64,000 nt of DNA from Micromonospora peucetia. GTDB lineage: Bacteria; Actinomycetota; Actinomycetes; Mycobacteriales; Micromonosporaceae. The stretch lies in assembly GCF_900091625.1 (NCBI RefSeq), contig NZ_FMIC01000002.1:2418001-2482000 (forward strand), written 5' to 3'. Made by a program: the position numbers and the translations under genes. Shown here piece after piece: positions 8,502 to 16,682 of this stretch; position 1 is the first letter of the stretch; each line of letters opens with the position of its first letter. The notes under the pieces are model-generated. The model was not told where the DNA came from. It made no database searches and was given only the letters and a program-made list of their open reading frames with translations.

Positions 8502-10103
8502 TCACATCCGGAAGACGCCGAAGCCGTCGGCGCCCCTGACCGGTGCGTTGTGGATGGCCGAAAGGCAGAGCCCGAGCACGGTACGGGTGTCCCGGGGGTC
8601 GATCACCCCGTCGTCGTAGAGCCGGCCGGAGAGGAAGAGCGCGCCGGACTGCGACTCGATCTGCTGCTCGACCATCATCCGCATCGCGGTGTCGGAGTCC
8701 TCGTCGTAGTCCCGGCCCCGGGCGGCGGCGGCCTGCCGGGCCACGATGGAGAGCACCCCGGCGAGCTGCGCCGGCCCCATCACCGCCGACTTGGCGTTCG
8801 GCCAGGTGAACAGGAACCGTGGCTCGTACGCCCGCCCGCACATGCCGTAGTTGCCGGCCCCGTACGACGCGCCCAGGTTGACCGTCAGGTGCGGCACCGT
8901 CGAGTTCGACACCGCGTTGATCATGAGCGCACCGTGCTTGATGATGCCGCGCTGCTCGTACTCGGTGCCGACCATGTAGCCGGTGGTGTTCTGGAGGAAC
9001 ACCAGCGGGGTGTCGGTGGCGTTGGCGAGCTGGATGAACTGGGCCGCCTTCTGCGCCTCCTCGCTGAACAGCACGCCCCGCGCGTTGGCCAGCACCCCGA
9101 CCGGGTAGCCGTGCAGCTCGCCCCAGCCGGTGACCAGGGCGGTGCCGTAGGCCGGCTTGAACTCGTCGAACTCGCTGCCGTCGAGCACCCGGGCCAGCAC
9201 CTCGCGCGGGTCGAACGGCACCTTCAGGTCGGCGCTGGCGATGCCGAGCAGCTCCTCCGGGTCGTACTTCGGCGGCTGCGGGGACGGGTTGCGCGGTGGC
9301 GGGCCCTGCTTGCGCCAGTTCAGCCGGCGTACGCACTGCCGGGCCAGCCGGATGCCGTCCCGCTCGTCCGACGCCAGGAAGTCGGCCAGGCCCGACGTCG
9401 TGGCGTGCATGGCCGCCCCGCCGAGGGACTCGTCGTCGGTGACCTCGCCGGTGGCCATCTTCACCAGCGGCGGCCCGGCCAGGTAGACCTGCGACCGGTC
9501 CCGAATCATGATCACGTGGTCGGACATGCCCGGCACGTACGCGCCACCGGCGGTGGCGTTGCCGAAGACCACGCTGACCGTGGGGATCCTCGCGGCCGAG
9601 AGCCGGGTCAGGTCACGGAACACCCGCCCGCCCGGGATGAAGATCTCCGCCTGGGTGGGCAGGTCCGCGCCGGCAGACTCGACCAGGTTCACCATCGGCA
9701 GCCGGTTGGCCAGGGCGATCTCGCCGGCCCGGCGGGTCTTGGCGAGCGACCACGGGTTCACCGCGCCGCCGCGTACCGTCGGGTCGTTGGCGACGATGAG
9801 GCACTCGACGCCCTCGACCACGCCGATGCCGGTCACCACGCTGGCGCCGACGGGGAAGTCGGTGCCGTACGCGGCCACCGGCGACAGCTCCAGGAACGGG
9901 CTGTCCGGGTCGAGCAGCAGCTCGATCCGCTCCCGGGGGAGCAGCTTGCCCCGCTTGTGGTGCCGGGTCACGTACTTCTCGCCGCCGCCGGAGCGGGCCC
10001 GGTCGAGTTCGGCGTCCAGCTCGGCGAGGCGCTCCAGCAGGGTCTCCCGGTTGGCCCGGTGCCCCGGCGAGGACGGGTCGGTCGCGCTGCGCAGAGTGGT
10101 CAT
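8502..10103 (-). CDS. acyl-CoA carboxylase beta subunit, carboxyltransferase (AccD2/MccB-like)
   Basis: A 533-residue crotonase-fold carboxyltransferase that would move carboxybiotin CO2 to an acyl-CoA. The N-terminal half has the acyl-CoA binding region with FGNATAGGAYVPGMSD; the C-terminal half has the carboxybiotin region with LQNTTGYMVG and GASYGAGNYGMCGRAY, typical of methylcrotonyl/geranyl-CoA rather than acetyl-CoA enzymes. The ATG at 10103 overlaps the stop of the upstream dehydrogenase (ATGA), so translation is coupled. The gene order matches accD2 in mycobacteria. Methylcrotonyl-CoA and geranyl-CoA cannot be told apart from sequence reading alone. Confidence 0.92.
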   Translation of the reverse strand: MTTLRSATDPSSPGHRANRETLLERLAELDAELDRARSGGGEKYVTRHHKRGKLLPRERIELLLDPDSPFLELSPVAAYGTDFPVGASVVTGIGVVEGVECLIVANDPTVRGGAVNPWSLAKTRRAGEIALANRLPMVNLVESAGADLPTQAEIFIPGGRVFRDLTRLSAARIPTVSVVFGNATAGGAYVPGMSDHVIMIRDRSQVYLAGPPLVKMATGEVTDDESLGGAAMHATTSGLADFLASDERDGIRLARQCVRRLNWRKQGPPPRNPSPQPPKYDPEELLGIASADLKVPFDPREVLARVLDGSEFDEFKPAYGTALVTGWGELHGYPVGVLANARGVLFSEEAQKAAQFIQLANATDTPLVFLQNTTGYMVGTEYEQRGIIKHGALMINAVSNSTVPHLTVNLGASYGAGNYGMCGRAYEPRFLFTWPNAKSAVMGPAQLAGVLSIVARQAAAARGRDYDEDSDTAMRMMVEQQIESQSGALFLSGRLYDDGVIDPRDTRTVLGLCLSAIHNAPVRGADGFGVFRM

Positions 10104-11239
10104 AAGCCCATGCCCTTCGCGATGATCTCGTTCATGATCTCGGTGGTGCCGCCGCCGATGCCGAGGATCCGGGCGTCCCGGTAGTGCCGCTCCACCTCGG
10201 CGTCGCGCAGGTAGCCGTAGCCGCCGTGCAGCTGGAGCGCCTGGTCGACCACCTCGGCACAGGCGGCCACCGCGACGTTCTTCGCCATCGCCACCTCGGT
10301 CACCACCGGCTCGCCCGCCGCCACCCGTGCCGCGACCTGGTGCACGTACGCCCGGGCCGCCTCGGTGCGGGTGTGCATCTCGGCCAGCCGGTGCCGGACG
10401 AGCTGTCGGCTCGCCAGGGGACGGCCGAACGTGGACCGGTCCCGGCACCAGCGCACCGCCAGCTCCACCGAGCGCTGCGCGATGGCGTACGCCTGGGTGG
10501 CGAGGGAGAGCCGTTCCGCGGCGAAGTTCTGCATGATCGCCAGGAAGGCCGTGTTCTCCTCGCCGACCCGGTTGGACACCGGCACCCGTACGTCGGCGAA
10601 GGACAGCTCGGCGGTGTCCGAGCAGTGCCAGCCGAGCTTCTCCAGCCGGCGTCCGACGGTGAAGCCGGGCGTGTCCTTGTCGATCACCAGCAGGGTCAGG
10701 GCGCCGCTGCCGGGCGGCAGGGTGCAGACGGCGGTGGTCACGAAGTCGGCCCGGATGCCGCTGGTGATGTAGGTCTTCGAACCGTTGACCACGTAGTGGT
10801 CGCCGTTCCGCCGCGCGTGGGTGCGGATGCTCGCCACGTCCGAGCCGCCGTCGGGTTCGGTGATCGCCAGCGCGCCGATCGTGGTGCCGGCCAGCGTCGG
10901 CCGGACGTACCGGTCGATCAGCTCCGGGTCGCCGGAGGCGACGATGTGCGGCAGCGCGATGCCGTGCGTGAAGAGCGCCGCGATCAGCCCGGACGAGCCG
11001 CCCGAGCGGATGATCTCCTCGGTGACGATGATCGAGTCGAGCAGGTCGCCCCCGCTGCCGCCGACCGCCTCCGGGAAGCCGATGCCGAGCAGGCCGAGCT
11101 TGGCGGCGGTGGCGTGCAGCTCGCGAGGGATCTCGCCGGCCCGCTCCCAGTCGTCCAGGTGCGGCAGCACCTCCCGGGTGACGAAGGCGCGGGTCAGCTC
11201 CCGCAGCTGCCGCCGTTCCGGCGTGTCCACGATGGTCAT
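10100..11239 (-). CDS. acyl-CoA dehydrogenase (FadE13-like; possibly citronellyl- or isovaleryl-CoA)
   Basis: A 379-residue protein with the flavin signatures LAITEPDGGSD and NGSKTYITSG, the STFGRPL loop and the C-terminal LHGGYGYLRD and GGTTEIM motifs. The usual EGT catalytic Glu is Gly (GIGGGTTEIM), while NFAAERL supplies a Glu at the isovaleryl/long-chain base position, as expected for enzymes acting on branched substrates. Start and stop overlap the neighbours by 4 bases on each side (ATGA), indicating one polycistronic message. Known atu and liu pathways pair such a dehydrogenase with a biotin-dependent carboxylase, which is the context here. Confidence 0.9.
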   Translation of the reverse strand: MTIVDTPERRQLRELTRAFVTREVLPHLDDWERAGEIPRELHATAAKLGLLGIGFPEAVGGSGGDLLDSIIVTEEIIRSGGSSGLIAALFTHGIALPHIVASGDPELIDRYVRPTLAGTTIGALAITEPDGGSDVASIRTHARRNGDHYVVNGSKTYITSGIRADFVTTAVCTLPPGSGALTLLVIDKDTPGFTVGRRLEKLGWHCSDTAELSFADVRVPVSNRVGEENTAFLAIMQNFAAERLSLATQAYAIAQRSVELAVRWCRDRSTFGRPLASRQLVRHRLAEMHTRTEAARAYVHQVAARVAAGEPVVTEVAMAKNVAVAACAEVVDQALQLHGGYGYLRDAEVERHYRDARILGIGGGTTEIMNEIIAKGMGL

Positions 11240-13059
11240 CGGCCCTCCCCGGGCGCCATGCCGCCGGGCGGTGCGTCCAGGCCGGGCGGTGCGTCCAGGC
11301 CGGGCGGTGCGTCCGGGCCGGGCGGTGCGTCCGGGCCGGGCGGTGAGTCCGGGCCGGGCGTGAGGTTCGCCGGCAGGTCGACGAGCCGGGAGCGGAGCAG
11401 CTCGCCGAGCGCCTTGGCCTGCGGATCGAACCGGGTGGAGGCGGCCACCCCCTGCCCGAGCAGGCCCCGGACGACGAAGTTGACCGACCGCAGGTTCGGC
11501 AGCTCGTACCGCTGGACGGTCAGCGGCGCGGTCTCCGGCAGCAGCTCGTGCAGCCGGTCGGTGGTGAGCCAGCCGCGCAGCCACGACCAAATCGCGTCGG
11601 TGCGGGCCCAGACGCCCAGGTTGGCGTCGCCGCCCTTGTCGCCGGAGCGGGCCCCGACCAGCTCGCCGAGCGGCGCGCGTCGGGTGGGCCGGTCGGCCGG
11701 CGAGGCCGGCGGGTCGGCCTCCGGTGCGGCGCCGTCGGTCGGGTCGGCGGCGGGCGCCGGCTCGTCGGGGCCGACGGTGCGGGACGGCGGCGGGATCGGC
11801 TTCCGCTCGCCGGAGGGGAGCACCGCGACGTGCGGCACCGCGTCCTGCGGCACGGCGTCGGCGGTGAACACGCCGTAGGGCGTCGCGTCGCCGGGCAGCG
11901 TGGTCAGCGTGCAGCCGGGATAGGAGGCCAGGGCCAGTTCCACCGCGGCGGCCGAGAAGGCCCGCCCGGCCCGCGCCTTGTCGCCGTCCCGCAGGTGTAC
12001 GTGCAGCAGCGCGCTCGCAGCCTCGGTGTCGGCCGCGTCCGGGTGGTCGGTGCGGGCCAGGGTGAACTCCAGCCCTTCCGGGCCGACGGACGCCTCGATC
12101 TGGCCCCGGACCAGGGCCGCCTTTGCGGGGATGTCGAGCCCGCACAGGACGAAGGTCATCGAGTTGCGGAAGCCGCCGAGGTTGTTGACGCCCACCTTCA
12201 GGGTGTCCGGCGGGGGCGTGCCCCGGACGCCGCTCACCCGCACCCGGTCCGGCCCGTCGGCGCACAACTCGACCGTGTCCAGCCGGGTCACCACGTCCGG
12301 GCCGAGGTACGCGGGGCCGCCGATCTCGTAGAGGAGCTGGGCGGTGACCGTCTCCACGGTGACCGCGCCACCCGTGCCCGGGTGTTTGGTGATCACACAG
12401 GAGCCGTCGGGGTGCAGTTCGGCGACCGGGAAGCCGGGGCGTCGCCCACCGTCGGGCAGCTCGGTGAAGAAGCTGAAGTTGCCCCCGGTCACCTGCGCCC
12501 CGCACTCGAGGAGGTGACCGGCCACGGTCGCCCCGGCCAGCGCGTCCAGGTCGTCGCGGCCCCAGCCGAACCGGGCGATCGCCGGCCCGACCACCAGGGA
12601 CGCGTCGGTCACCCGGCCGGTGACCACCACGTCCGCGCCGCTGTCCAGGCAGGCGGCGATGCCGTACGCCCCCAGGTAGGCGTTTGCCGTCAGCGCGTCC
12701 GGGCGGGCGAGGGCGTCGCCCTCGACGTACCCGACCCGTACGGTCAGGCCGAGCCGGTCGGCGAGCGACCCGATCGCGGCGGCCAGGCCGGCCGGGTTCA
12801 GCCCGCCGGCGTTGGTCACGATCCGCACGCCACGATCCAGTGCGGTGCCGAGGCAGCCCTCCAACTGGCGCAGGAAGGTCTTCGCGTAGCCGAGGGCGGG
12901 GTCGCGCAGCCGGTCCCGGCCGAGGATCAGCATGGTCAGCTCGGCCAGGTAGTCGCCGGTCAGCACGTCCAGTTCGCCGCCGTCGAGCATCTCCCGCCAG
13001 GCCGCGAACCGGTCGCCGTAGAAGCCGGAGGCGTTGCCCACCCGCAGCACCTCGCTCAT
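11236..13059 (-). CDS. AtuA-like protein (DUF1446, acyclic terpene utilisation)
   Basis: A 607-residue protein. The first roughly 450 residues are the conserved AtuA/DUF1446 domain, recognisable by the start VLRVGNASGFYGDRF, IVTNAGGLNPAGLA and CLDSGADVVVTGRVTDASL. A smaller ferredoxin-fold-like domain follows at about 475-570 (LGELVGARSGDKGGDANLG). AtuA is required for citronellol/geraniol use in Pseudomonas, but its reaction is not known to me. The C terminus degenerates into Pro-Gly-Pro-Asp-Ala-Pro repeats encoded by an 18-bp tandem repeat. The ATG at 13059 overlaps the preceding stop. Mycobacterial Rv0976c is the counterpart in the same order. Confidence 0.88.
   Translation of the reverse strand: MSEVLRVGNASGFYGDRFAAWREMLDGGELDVLTGDYLAELTMLILGRDRLRDPALGYAKTFLRQLEGCLGTALDRGVRIVTNAGGLNPAGLAAAIGSLADRLGLTVRVGYVEGDALARPDALTANAYLGAYGIAACLDSGADVVVTGRVTDASLVVGPAIARFGWGRDDLDALAGATVAGHLLECGAQVTGGNFSFFTELPDGGRRPGFPVAELHPDGSCVITKHPGTGGAVTVETVTAQLLYEIGGPAYLGPDVVTRLDTVELCADGPDRVRVSGVRGTPPPDTLKVGVNNLGGFRNSMTFVLCGLDIPAKAALVRGQIEASVGPEGLEFTLARTDHPDAADTEAASALLHVHLRDGDKARAGRAFSAAAVELALASYPGCTLTTLPGDATPYGVFTADAVPQDAVPHVAVLPSGERKPIPPPSRTVGPDEPAPAADPTDGAAPEADPPASPADRPTRRAPLGELVGARSGDKGGDANLGVWARTDAIWSWLRGWLTTDRLHELLPETAPLTVQRYELPNLRSVNFVVRGLLGQGVAASTRFDPQAKALGELLRSRLVDLPANLTPGPDSPPGPDAPPGPDAPPGLDAPPGLDAPPGGMAPGEGR
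11269..11360. repeat. 18-bp tandem repeat in the 3' end of the AtuA-like gene
   Basis: Five consecutive 18-base units built on GGGCGGTGCGTCCGGGCC encode a PPGPDA/PPGLDA repeat at the protein C terminus. Units differ by one or two bases, which suggests recent slippage expansion. It lies just before the next gene start. Confidence 0.85.
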
Positions 13060-13940
13060 GCCGGCACCTCGCCCGCCACGCGGCTCGCGGCGCTGGCACC
13101 GGTCATCCTGGTCGCGTCGGTCCCGGCGCTGGTGCCGGTCATCCTGGTCGCGTCGGTCCTGGCGGCCTTGGGCGGGCGGCCGGGGCCGGGCGGGCCGGCG
13201 AAGGCCTGCGCGACGTCCAGCCACGCGTCGGCGACCGGGCCGGTCGCCGACAGTGCCAGGTCCGCGTGGTGCCTCCGCTGGGTGACCAGCAGGCAGAAGT
13301 CGAGGGCGGGGCCGGTGACCCGGTCGGCGGCGTCGGCCGGGCCGTACGTCCAGGTGTCGCCGTCCGGCGCCGCCAGCTCGACCCGCACCGGCTCCGTCGG
13401 CGCGGGCCGGCCGTGGGCGGCGAAGCTGTGGCCGAGGGTACGGAAGCCGAGGTGCGCGACGTGGCGCAGCCGGGCCGATCCGGGGCGGGTCACGCCGAGC
13501 GCATCGGCCACGTCCGTGCCGTGTGCCCAGGTCTCCATGATCCGGGCGGTGGCCATCGAGGCGGCCGACATCCGGGTGCCGAACCACGGCAGCTTCCCGC
13601 CCTCCGGCACCCGTGACAGCGCGTCGGCGAGCGCCGCCCGGCCGGCCCGCCAGCGGGTGAGCAGCTCGGTCGACGGGACGAGGAACTCCTCCGCGCCGGC
13701 GTCGACGAGTCGGGCGGGGTCGGACGCGGTGACCACGGCGGCGAGGAACGCCTCGGCGTCGGTGGCGGCGAGCAGCGCCACGTGGTCGGTCCAGGCGAGG
13801 TGGGCGATCTGGTGCCCGACGCTCCAGCCCGGCGACGGCGTGGCCTGCTTCCAGTCGGCCGGCGGTGGGCCGGTCACCAGGTCGTCGAGCTGCTCGGACT
13901 CGTCGGCCAGGTCCGCGAGCAGGGCCTTGAGGTCGACCAT
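13056..13940 (-). CDS. TIGR03084 family protein (DinB / mycothiol-dependent isomerase-like fold)
   Basis: A 294-residue protein. The N-terminal 150 residues look like the DinB/MDMPI four-helix bundle: a WSVGHQIAHLAWTDHVAL helix with candidate metal-ligand histidines, and later METWAHGTDVADALG. The central part matches what I remember of the TIGR03084 family, which travels with this acyl-CoA operon in actinobacteria. The last 30 residues contain two copies of TDATRMTG, from a near-perfect tandem DNA duplication. The ATG at 13940 follows GGAGGCACC and the stop overlaps the AtuA start (ATGA). A thiol-transfer or metal-binding role is inferred only from fold. Confidence 0.75.
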   Translation of the reverse strand: MVDLKALLADLADESEQLDDLVTGPPPADWKQATPSPGWSVGHQIAHLAWTDHVALLAATDAEAFLAAVVTASDPARLVDAGAEEFLVPSTELLTRWRAGRAALADALSRVPEGGKLPWFGTRMSAASMATARIMETWAHGTDVADALGVTRPGSARLRHVAHLGFRTLGHSFAAHGRPAPTEPVRVELAAPDGDTWTYGPADAADRVTGPALDFCLLVTQRRHHADLALSATGPVADAWLDVAQAFAGPPGPGRPPKAARTDATRMTGTSAGTDATRMTGASAASRVAGEVPA

Positions 13941-13980
13941 GGTGCCTCCGAGGGCTGGACGGGCCGGTGAGGGCGGGCGG

Positions 13981-14583
13981 TCAGGGGGTGAGCAGGGTGG
14001 CGAGCTGGCGCTTCCAGGTGTGCAGCAGGGCGGTGCGGCGGGACGAGTCGTCGTTGAGCAGGTTGGCCACGCCGAGCCCACGGAGCAGATCGAGGGTCGC
14101 CTGCACCGCCTCGCGTACGCCCGGGCGGCGTTCGTCCACGTCGAGCAGCGCGACGGTGAGCCGGTGCATCTCGCGGCCGACCCGGGCCTCCAGCGGCACC
14201 AGGGCCTCGCGTAGCTCCCGGTCGGTGCGCGCGGCGACCCAGAGTTCGAGGGCGGCGACGAAGAGCGGGCCGGTGAAGGCCACGCCGAGCAGGTCGATCA
14301 CCCGGTCGAGCCGTTGCGGGCCGGGCGGCAGCGCCTCGGCCTCGGTGCGCAGCTCCTCCGCCCGCCGGTCGGCGAGGTGGGCGACGGCGGCCGTGACCAG
14401 CGCGGCCCTGGTGGGGTAGTGGTGCAGTTGGGCGCCGCGCGAGACGCCGGCCCGGGCCGCGACGACGGTGGTGGTGGTGCCGGACCAGCCGTGCTCGACC
14501 AGGCACTCGACGGTCGCCTCCAGCAGCCGGGCCTGGGTGGCGCGGCTGCGCTCCTGCTGGGGGACACGGGTCGATGCGGGCAC
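13981..14583 (-). CDS. TetR-family repressor of the atu/acc operon
   Basis: A 200-residue protein with the TetR helix-turn-helix at about 10-56 (ARLLEATVECLVEHGWSG then GVSRGAQLHHYPTRAALV), followed by an all-helical ligand domain. It is the first gene of the minus-strand operon and sits 40 bases before the TIGR03084 gene. I place the start at the GTG ending at 14583, because TTGACT, a 17-base spacer, CACGCT and 6 bases lead exactly to it. A TTG at 14610 would add 9 residues but overlaps that promoter. It probably represses its own operon and is released by an acyl-CoA or terpenoid ligand; that is inference from position. Confidence 0.85.
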   Translation of the reverse strand: MPASTRVPQQERSRATQARLLEATVECLVEHGWSGTTTTVVAARAGVSRGAQLHHYPTRAALVTAAVAHLADRRAEELRTEAEALPPGPQRLDRVIDLLGVAFTGPLFVAALELWVAARTDRELREALVPLEARVGREMHRLTVALLDVDERRPGVREAVQATLDLLRGLGVANLLNDDSSRRTALLHTWKRQLATLLTP

Positions 14584-14625
14584 GAGGCCAGCGTGCCGCC
14601 CTGGAAACAAACAGTCAAGACTGAC
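14584..14625 (-). promoter_or_regulatory. promoter and TetR-type operator of the atu/acc operon
   Basis: On the minus strand TTGACT (14618-14613) is followed by 17 bases, CACGCT (14595-14590), 6 bases and the GTG start. The -35 lies inside the palindrome CAGTC-TT-GACTG (14612-14623), extended to AGTCAGTC..GACTGTTT. An operator overlapping the -35 box fits autorepression by the TetR protein. Confidence 0.55.
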
Positions 14626-14952
14626 TTTTTCTGGAGGTGGGAGGGTGGCTCGACGGCCTTCGACGGGCCGAGGCGGTCGGACGCTGTCGAGCTGCCCCTA
14701 CTGATGGGGCAGAGTTCCCGGCCCGGCCCGGCCCGGCCGTCTTGCGGATGACGACCGGGGCGTGGTGTCGGCTGCGCACCGCCAGGAGCCGTTGGTCCTG
14801 TGGACGGGGCAGCTCGACACGGTGTGACAAGTGTGGTCCCACCCGGACAGGAGCCTGCGCGGTCGTTACCCGGACCCAGGTGACCGCTCCGCGCGGCGAA
14901 CCACCGTAGGCGGCATCGGGGAGGTGACGCCCCGGTGCAGGGCGGGGACTGT
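14626..14952. other. non-coding stretch with a small hairpin
   Basis: No credible gene is seen between the TetR promoter and the metallophosphoesterase stop. A 7-bp stem (CTGCCCC 14692-14698 with GGGGCAG 14706-14712) is the only structure noticed. The rest looks like decayed high-GC sequence. Confidence 0.4.
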
Positions 14953-15696
14953 TCAGCGGCCGTCGCGCGGGGCGAACACCGCGAGCGCGTCGGCGTCGCT
15001 GTGCTGGGAGCGCAGGTATTCGTCCGCCCACGCGGCGGCGTCGGGAAAGCCCGACTCGGCGGCCACCCGGGCGCAGGCGGCCTCCACGTCGAAGGGGGTG
15101 CGCCGCAGGTGCACCCCGGGCCCGAGGAGCGCCCAGAAGGCGCCGGGGCCACCGTAGGGCATCCCGATGCTGCCCGGGTTGACGATCAGCCGGCGGTCGG
15201 CCAGCCGGGTGAACGGCATGTGGGTGTGCCCGCAGACGACCGTCCCCACCTCGGCCGGCACGTCGGCCAGCACCTCCGTCCACCGTTCCATCCGGGAGTC
15301 GACGAGCACGACCTCCTCGTCGTCACGGGGGGTAGCGTGGCAGAACAGCACCGGGCCGAGGCCGCCGATCTCCATGGTCACCGTCAGCGGCAGCGCCGCC
15401 AACCGGGCCACCTGGTCGTCGCGGAGCTGCTCCGCCGCCCAGTTGGAGACGTCGATCCGGGAAGGGCGGCCGGCCCGTGCCTCCACCAGCTCGCGGTCCG
15501 CGTTGCCCCGCACCCAGCAGGCCCGGTCGCCGAGCCCGGCGAGCACGTCCAGCACCTCGACCGGCTGCGGACCGGCCGCGATGTCGCCGGTGAGCACGAT
15601 CAGGTCGGCGGCGGCGACGTCCGGCTCGGCCAGTACGGCCTCCAGCGCCGGCAGCGCACCGTGGATGTCGGAGAGAACAGCGACCCGGTTCAGCAT
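14953..15696 (-). CDS. calcineurin-like metallophosphoesterase (YfcE/MJ0936 type)
   Basis: A 247-residue protein with the full dimetal phosphoesterase signature: SDIHG (about 9-13), GDIAAG (near 37), RGNAD (near 63), a His in LFCHATPRDDEE, and GHTHMPF (near 155). These supply the Asp, His and Asn ligands of two metals. Family members hydrolyse phosphodiesters or phosphomonoesters; the cellular substrate is unknown. The ATG at 15696 has a GGTGGAG site. The gene follows crp on the same strand with an 88-base gap, so it could be read through from crp or have its own promoter. Confidence 0.88.
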   Translation of the reverse strand: MLNRVAVLSDIHGALPALEAVLAEPDVAAADLIVLTGDIAAGPQPVEVLDVLAGLGDRACWVRGNADRELVEARAGRPSRIDVSNWAAEQLRDDQVARLAALPLTVTMEIGGLGPVLFCHATPRDDEEVVLVDSRMERWTEVLADVPAEVGTVVCGHTHMPFTRLADRRLIVNPGSIGMPYGGPGAFWALLGPGVHLRRTPFDVEAACARVAAESGFPDAAAWADEYLRSQHSDADALAVFAPRDGR

Positions 15697-15784
15697 CGCT
15701 CCACCGTGCCCACCGGCCCACGCCGGTGTCCAGCGATTCTGCCCCGGGCAGACGGAGCCCGGGGCGGACCCGACCGAGGCGACG

Positions 15785-16462
15785 TCAGACGCGGGCTCGG
15801 CGGGCCAGGCGCTCCGGATCGAGGATGATGATGCTCTTGCCGTCCAGGCGCAGCCAGCCACGCGAGGCGAAGTCGGCGAGTGCCTTGTTGACCGTCTCCC
15901 GGGAGGCGCCGACGAGCTGGGCGATCTCCTCCTGGGTGAGGTCGTGGGTCACCCGCAGCACGCCGCCGTCGCGGGTGCCGAAGCGGCCGGCCATCTGGAG
16001 CAGGTTCTTGGCGACGCGGCCGGGCACGTCGGTGAAGATCAGGTCGGCCAGCGAGTCGTTCGTCCGTCGCAGCCGGCGGGCCAGCACCCGGAGCAGCTGC
16101 TCGGCGATCTCCGGCCGGTTGTTCAGCCACGGGCGAAGGGACTGCTTGCGCAGCCGCACCAACCGGGTGTCGGTGACCGCGGTGGCGGTCGCCGTACGTG
16201 GGCCGGGGTCGAAGAGCGACAGCTCACCGACCATGTCCGACGGGCCCATGACCGCGATCAAATTCTGCCGGCCGTCGGCGGCTCGCCGACCTACCTTGAT
16301 CTTGCCGGACAGCAGGATGTAGAGACTGTCGCCGGGCTCGCCCTCGTTGAAGACGATCTCGCCCTTGCGGGCCTCCAGCGTCTCCATCTCCTTGGCGAGC
16401 GCTTCGGCAGCCTCCGGGTCGACGCCCTGGAAGATTCCACTGCGGGCCAGTACCTCATCCAT
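15785..16462 (-). CDS. crp: Crp/FNR family transcriptional regulator
   Basis: A 225-residue protein. The N-terminal cyclic-nucleotide-binding beta roll (about 10-125) contains the phosphate-binding cassette [17 protein letters not shown], close to the cAMP-binding version. The C-terminal winged helix (about 150-220) contains [21 protein letters not shown]. Its neighbours cbiZ, capA, nth, tlpA, nudix and marP place it as the orthologue of mycobacterial crp (Rv3676), a cAMP-responsive global regulator. The ATG at 16462 has a GGCGGAGG site and a leader of about 65 bases. cAMP binding is inferred from the cassette, not proved. Confidence 0.9.
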   Translation of the reverse strand: MDEVLARSGIFQGVDPEAAEALAKEMETLEARKGEIVFNEGEPGDSLYILLSGKIKVGRRAADGRQNLIAVMGPSDMVGELSLFDPGPRTATATAVTDTRLVRLRKQSLRPWLNNRPEIAEQLLRVLARRLRRTNDSLADLIFTDVPGRVAKNLLQMAGRFGTRDGGVLRVTHDLTQEEIAQLVGASRETVNKALADFASRGWLRLDGKSIIILDPERLARRARV

Positions 16463-16533
16463 CGCGCACCTCCGCCTGCGCGTGCCGTCCGTCGGCCGGG
16501 TCCGCCGTCCGCTGATCCCCTCGCGCGTCGCCC

Positions 16534-16539
16534 AGTCTA
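16534..16539 (-). promoter_or_regulatory. putative -10 box for crp
   Basis: TAGACT on the minus strand, about 72 bases upstream of the crp start, leaving a leader that contains the Shine-Dalgarno sequence. No clear -35 is visible. Confidence 0.35.
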
Positions 16540-16670
16540 GGCGCACGTGAGCAGCAATCAGAGGAGCACCCCTGGAATCTTGATCGTTGGGCGTAACCCG
16601 CCCGACCTGATCAAACAGTAGGATCACGCGCCCGTCCGGGTGCCGGCCGGCCCCGCCGACACCCGGGTCG

Positions 16671-16676
16671 TAGGGT
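16671..16676 (+). promoter_or_regulatory. putative -10 hexamer for leaderless cbiZ
   Basis: TAGGGT lies 6 bases before the GTG at 16683, with no Shine-Dalgarno sequence between. Confidence 0.45.
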
Positions 16677-16682
16677 CACCAC

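Noticed and set aside
6419..10184. Long plus-strand open frames opposite the carboxylase genes (for example 6419-8539 and 8298-10184)
   Set aside because: They run antisense to clear carboxylase genes, have the His/Gln/Arg/Val-rich composition of high-GC antisense shadows, and contain no recognisable domain.
13981..14610. TTG at 14610 as the TetR start
   Set aside because: It would place the start upstream of the proposed -10 and transcription start; the GTG at 14583 fits both the promoter and TetR family N termini.
14692..14712. Hairpin CTGCCCC/GGGGCAG as terminator or riboswitch
   Set aside because: Only 7 bp and not placed directly after a stop codon; no larger conserved structure around it.
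16570..16616. Imperfect inverted repeat TTGATC...GATCAA upstream of crp as a Crp site
   Set aside because: It does not match the TGTGA-N6-TCACA pattern known for actinobacterial Crp, and the arms have several mismatches.
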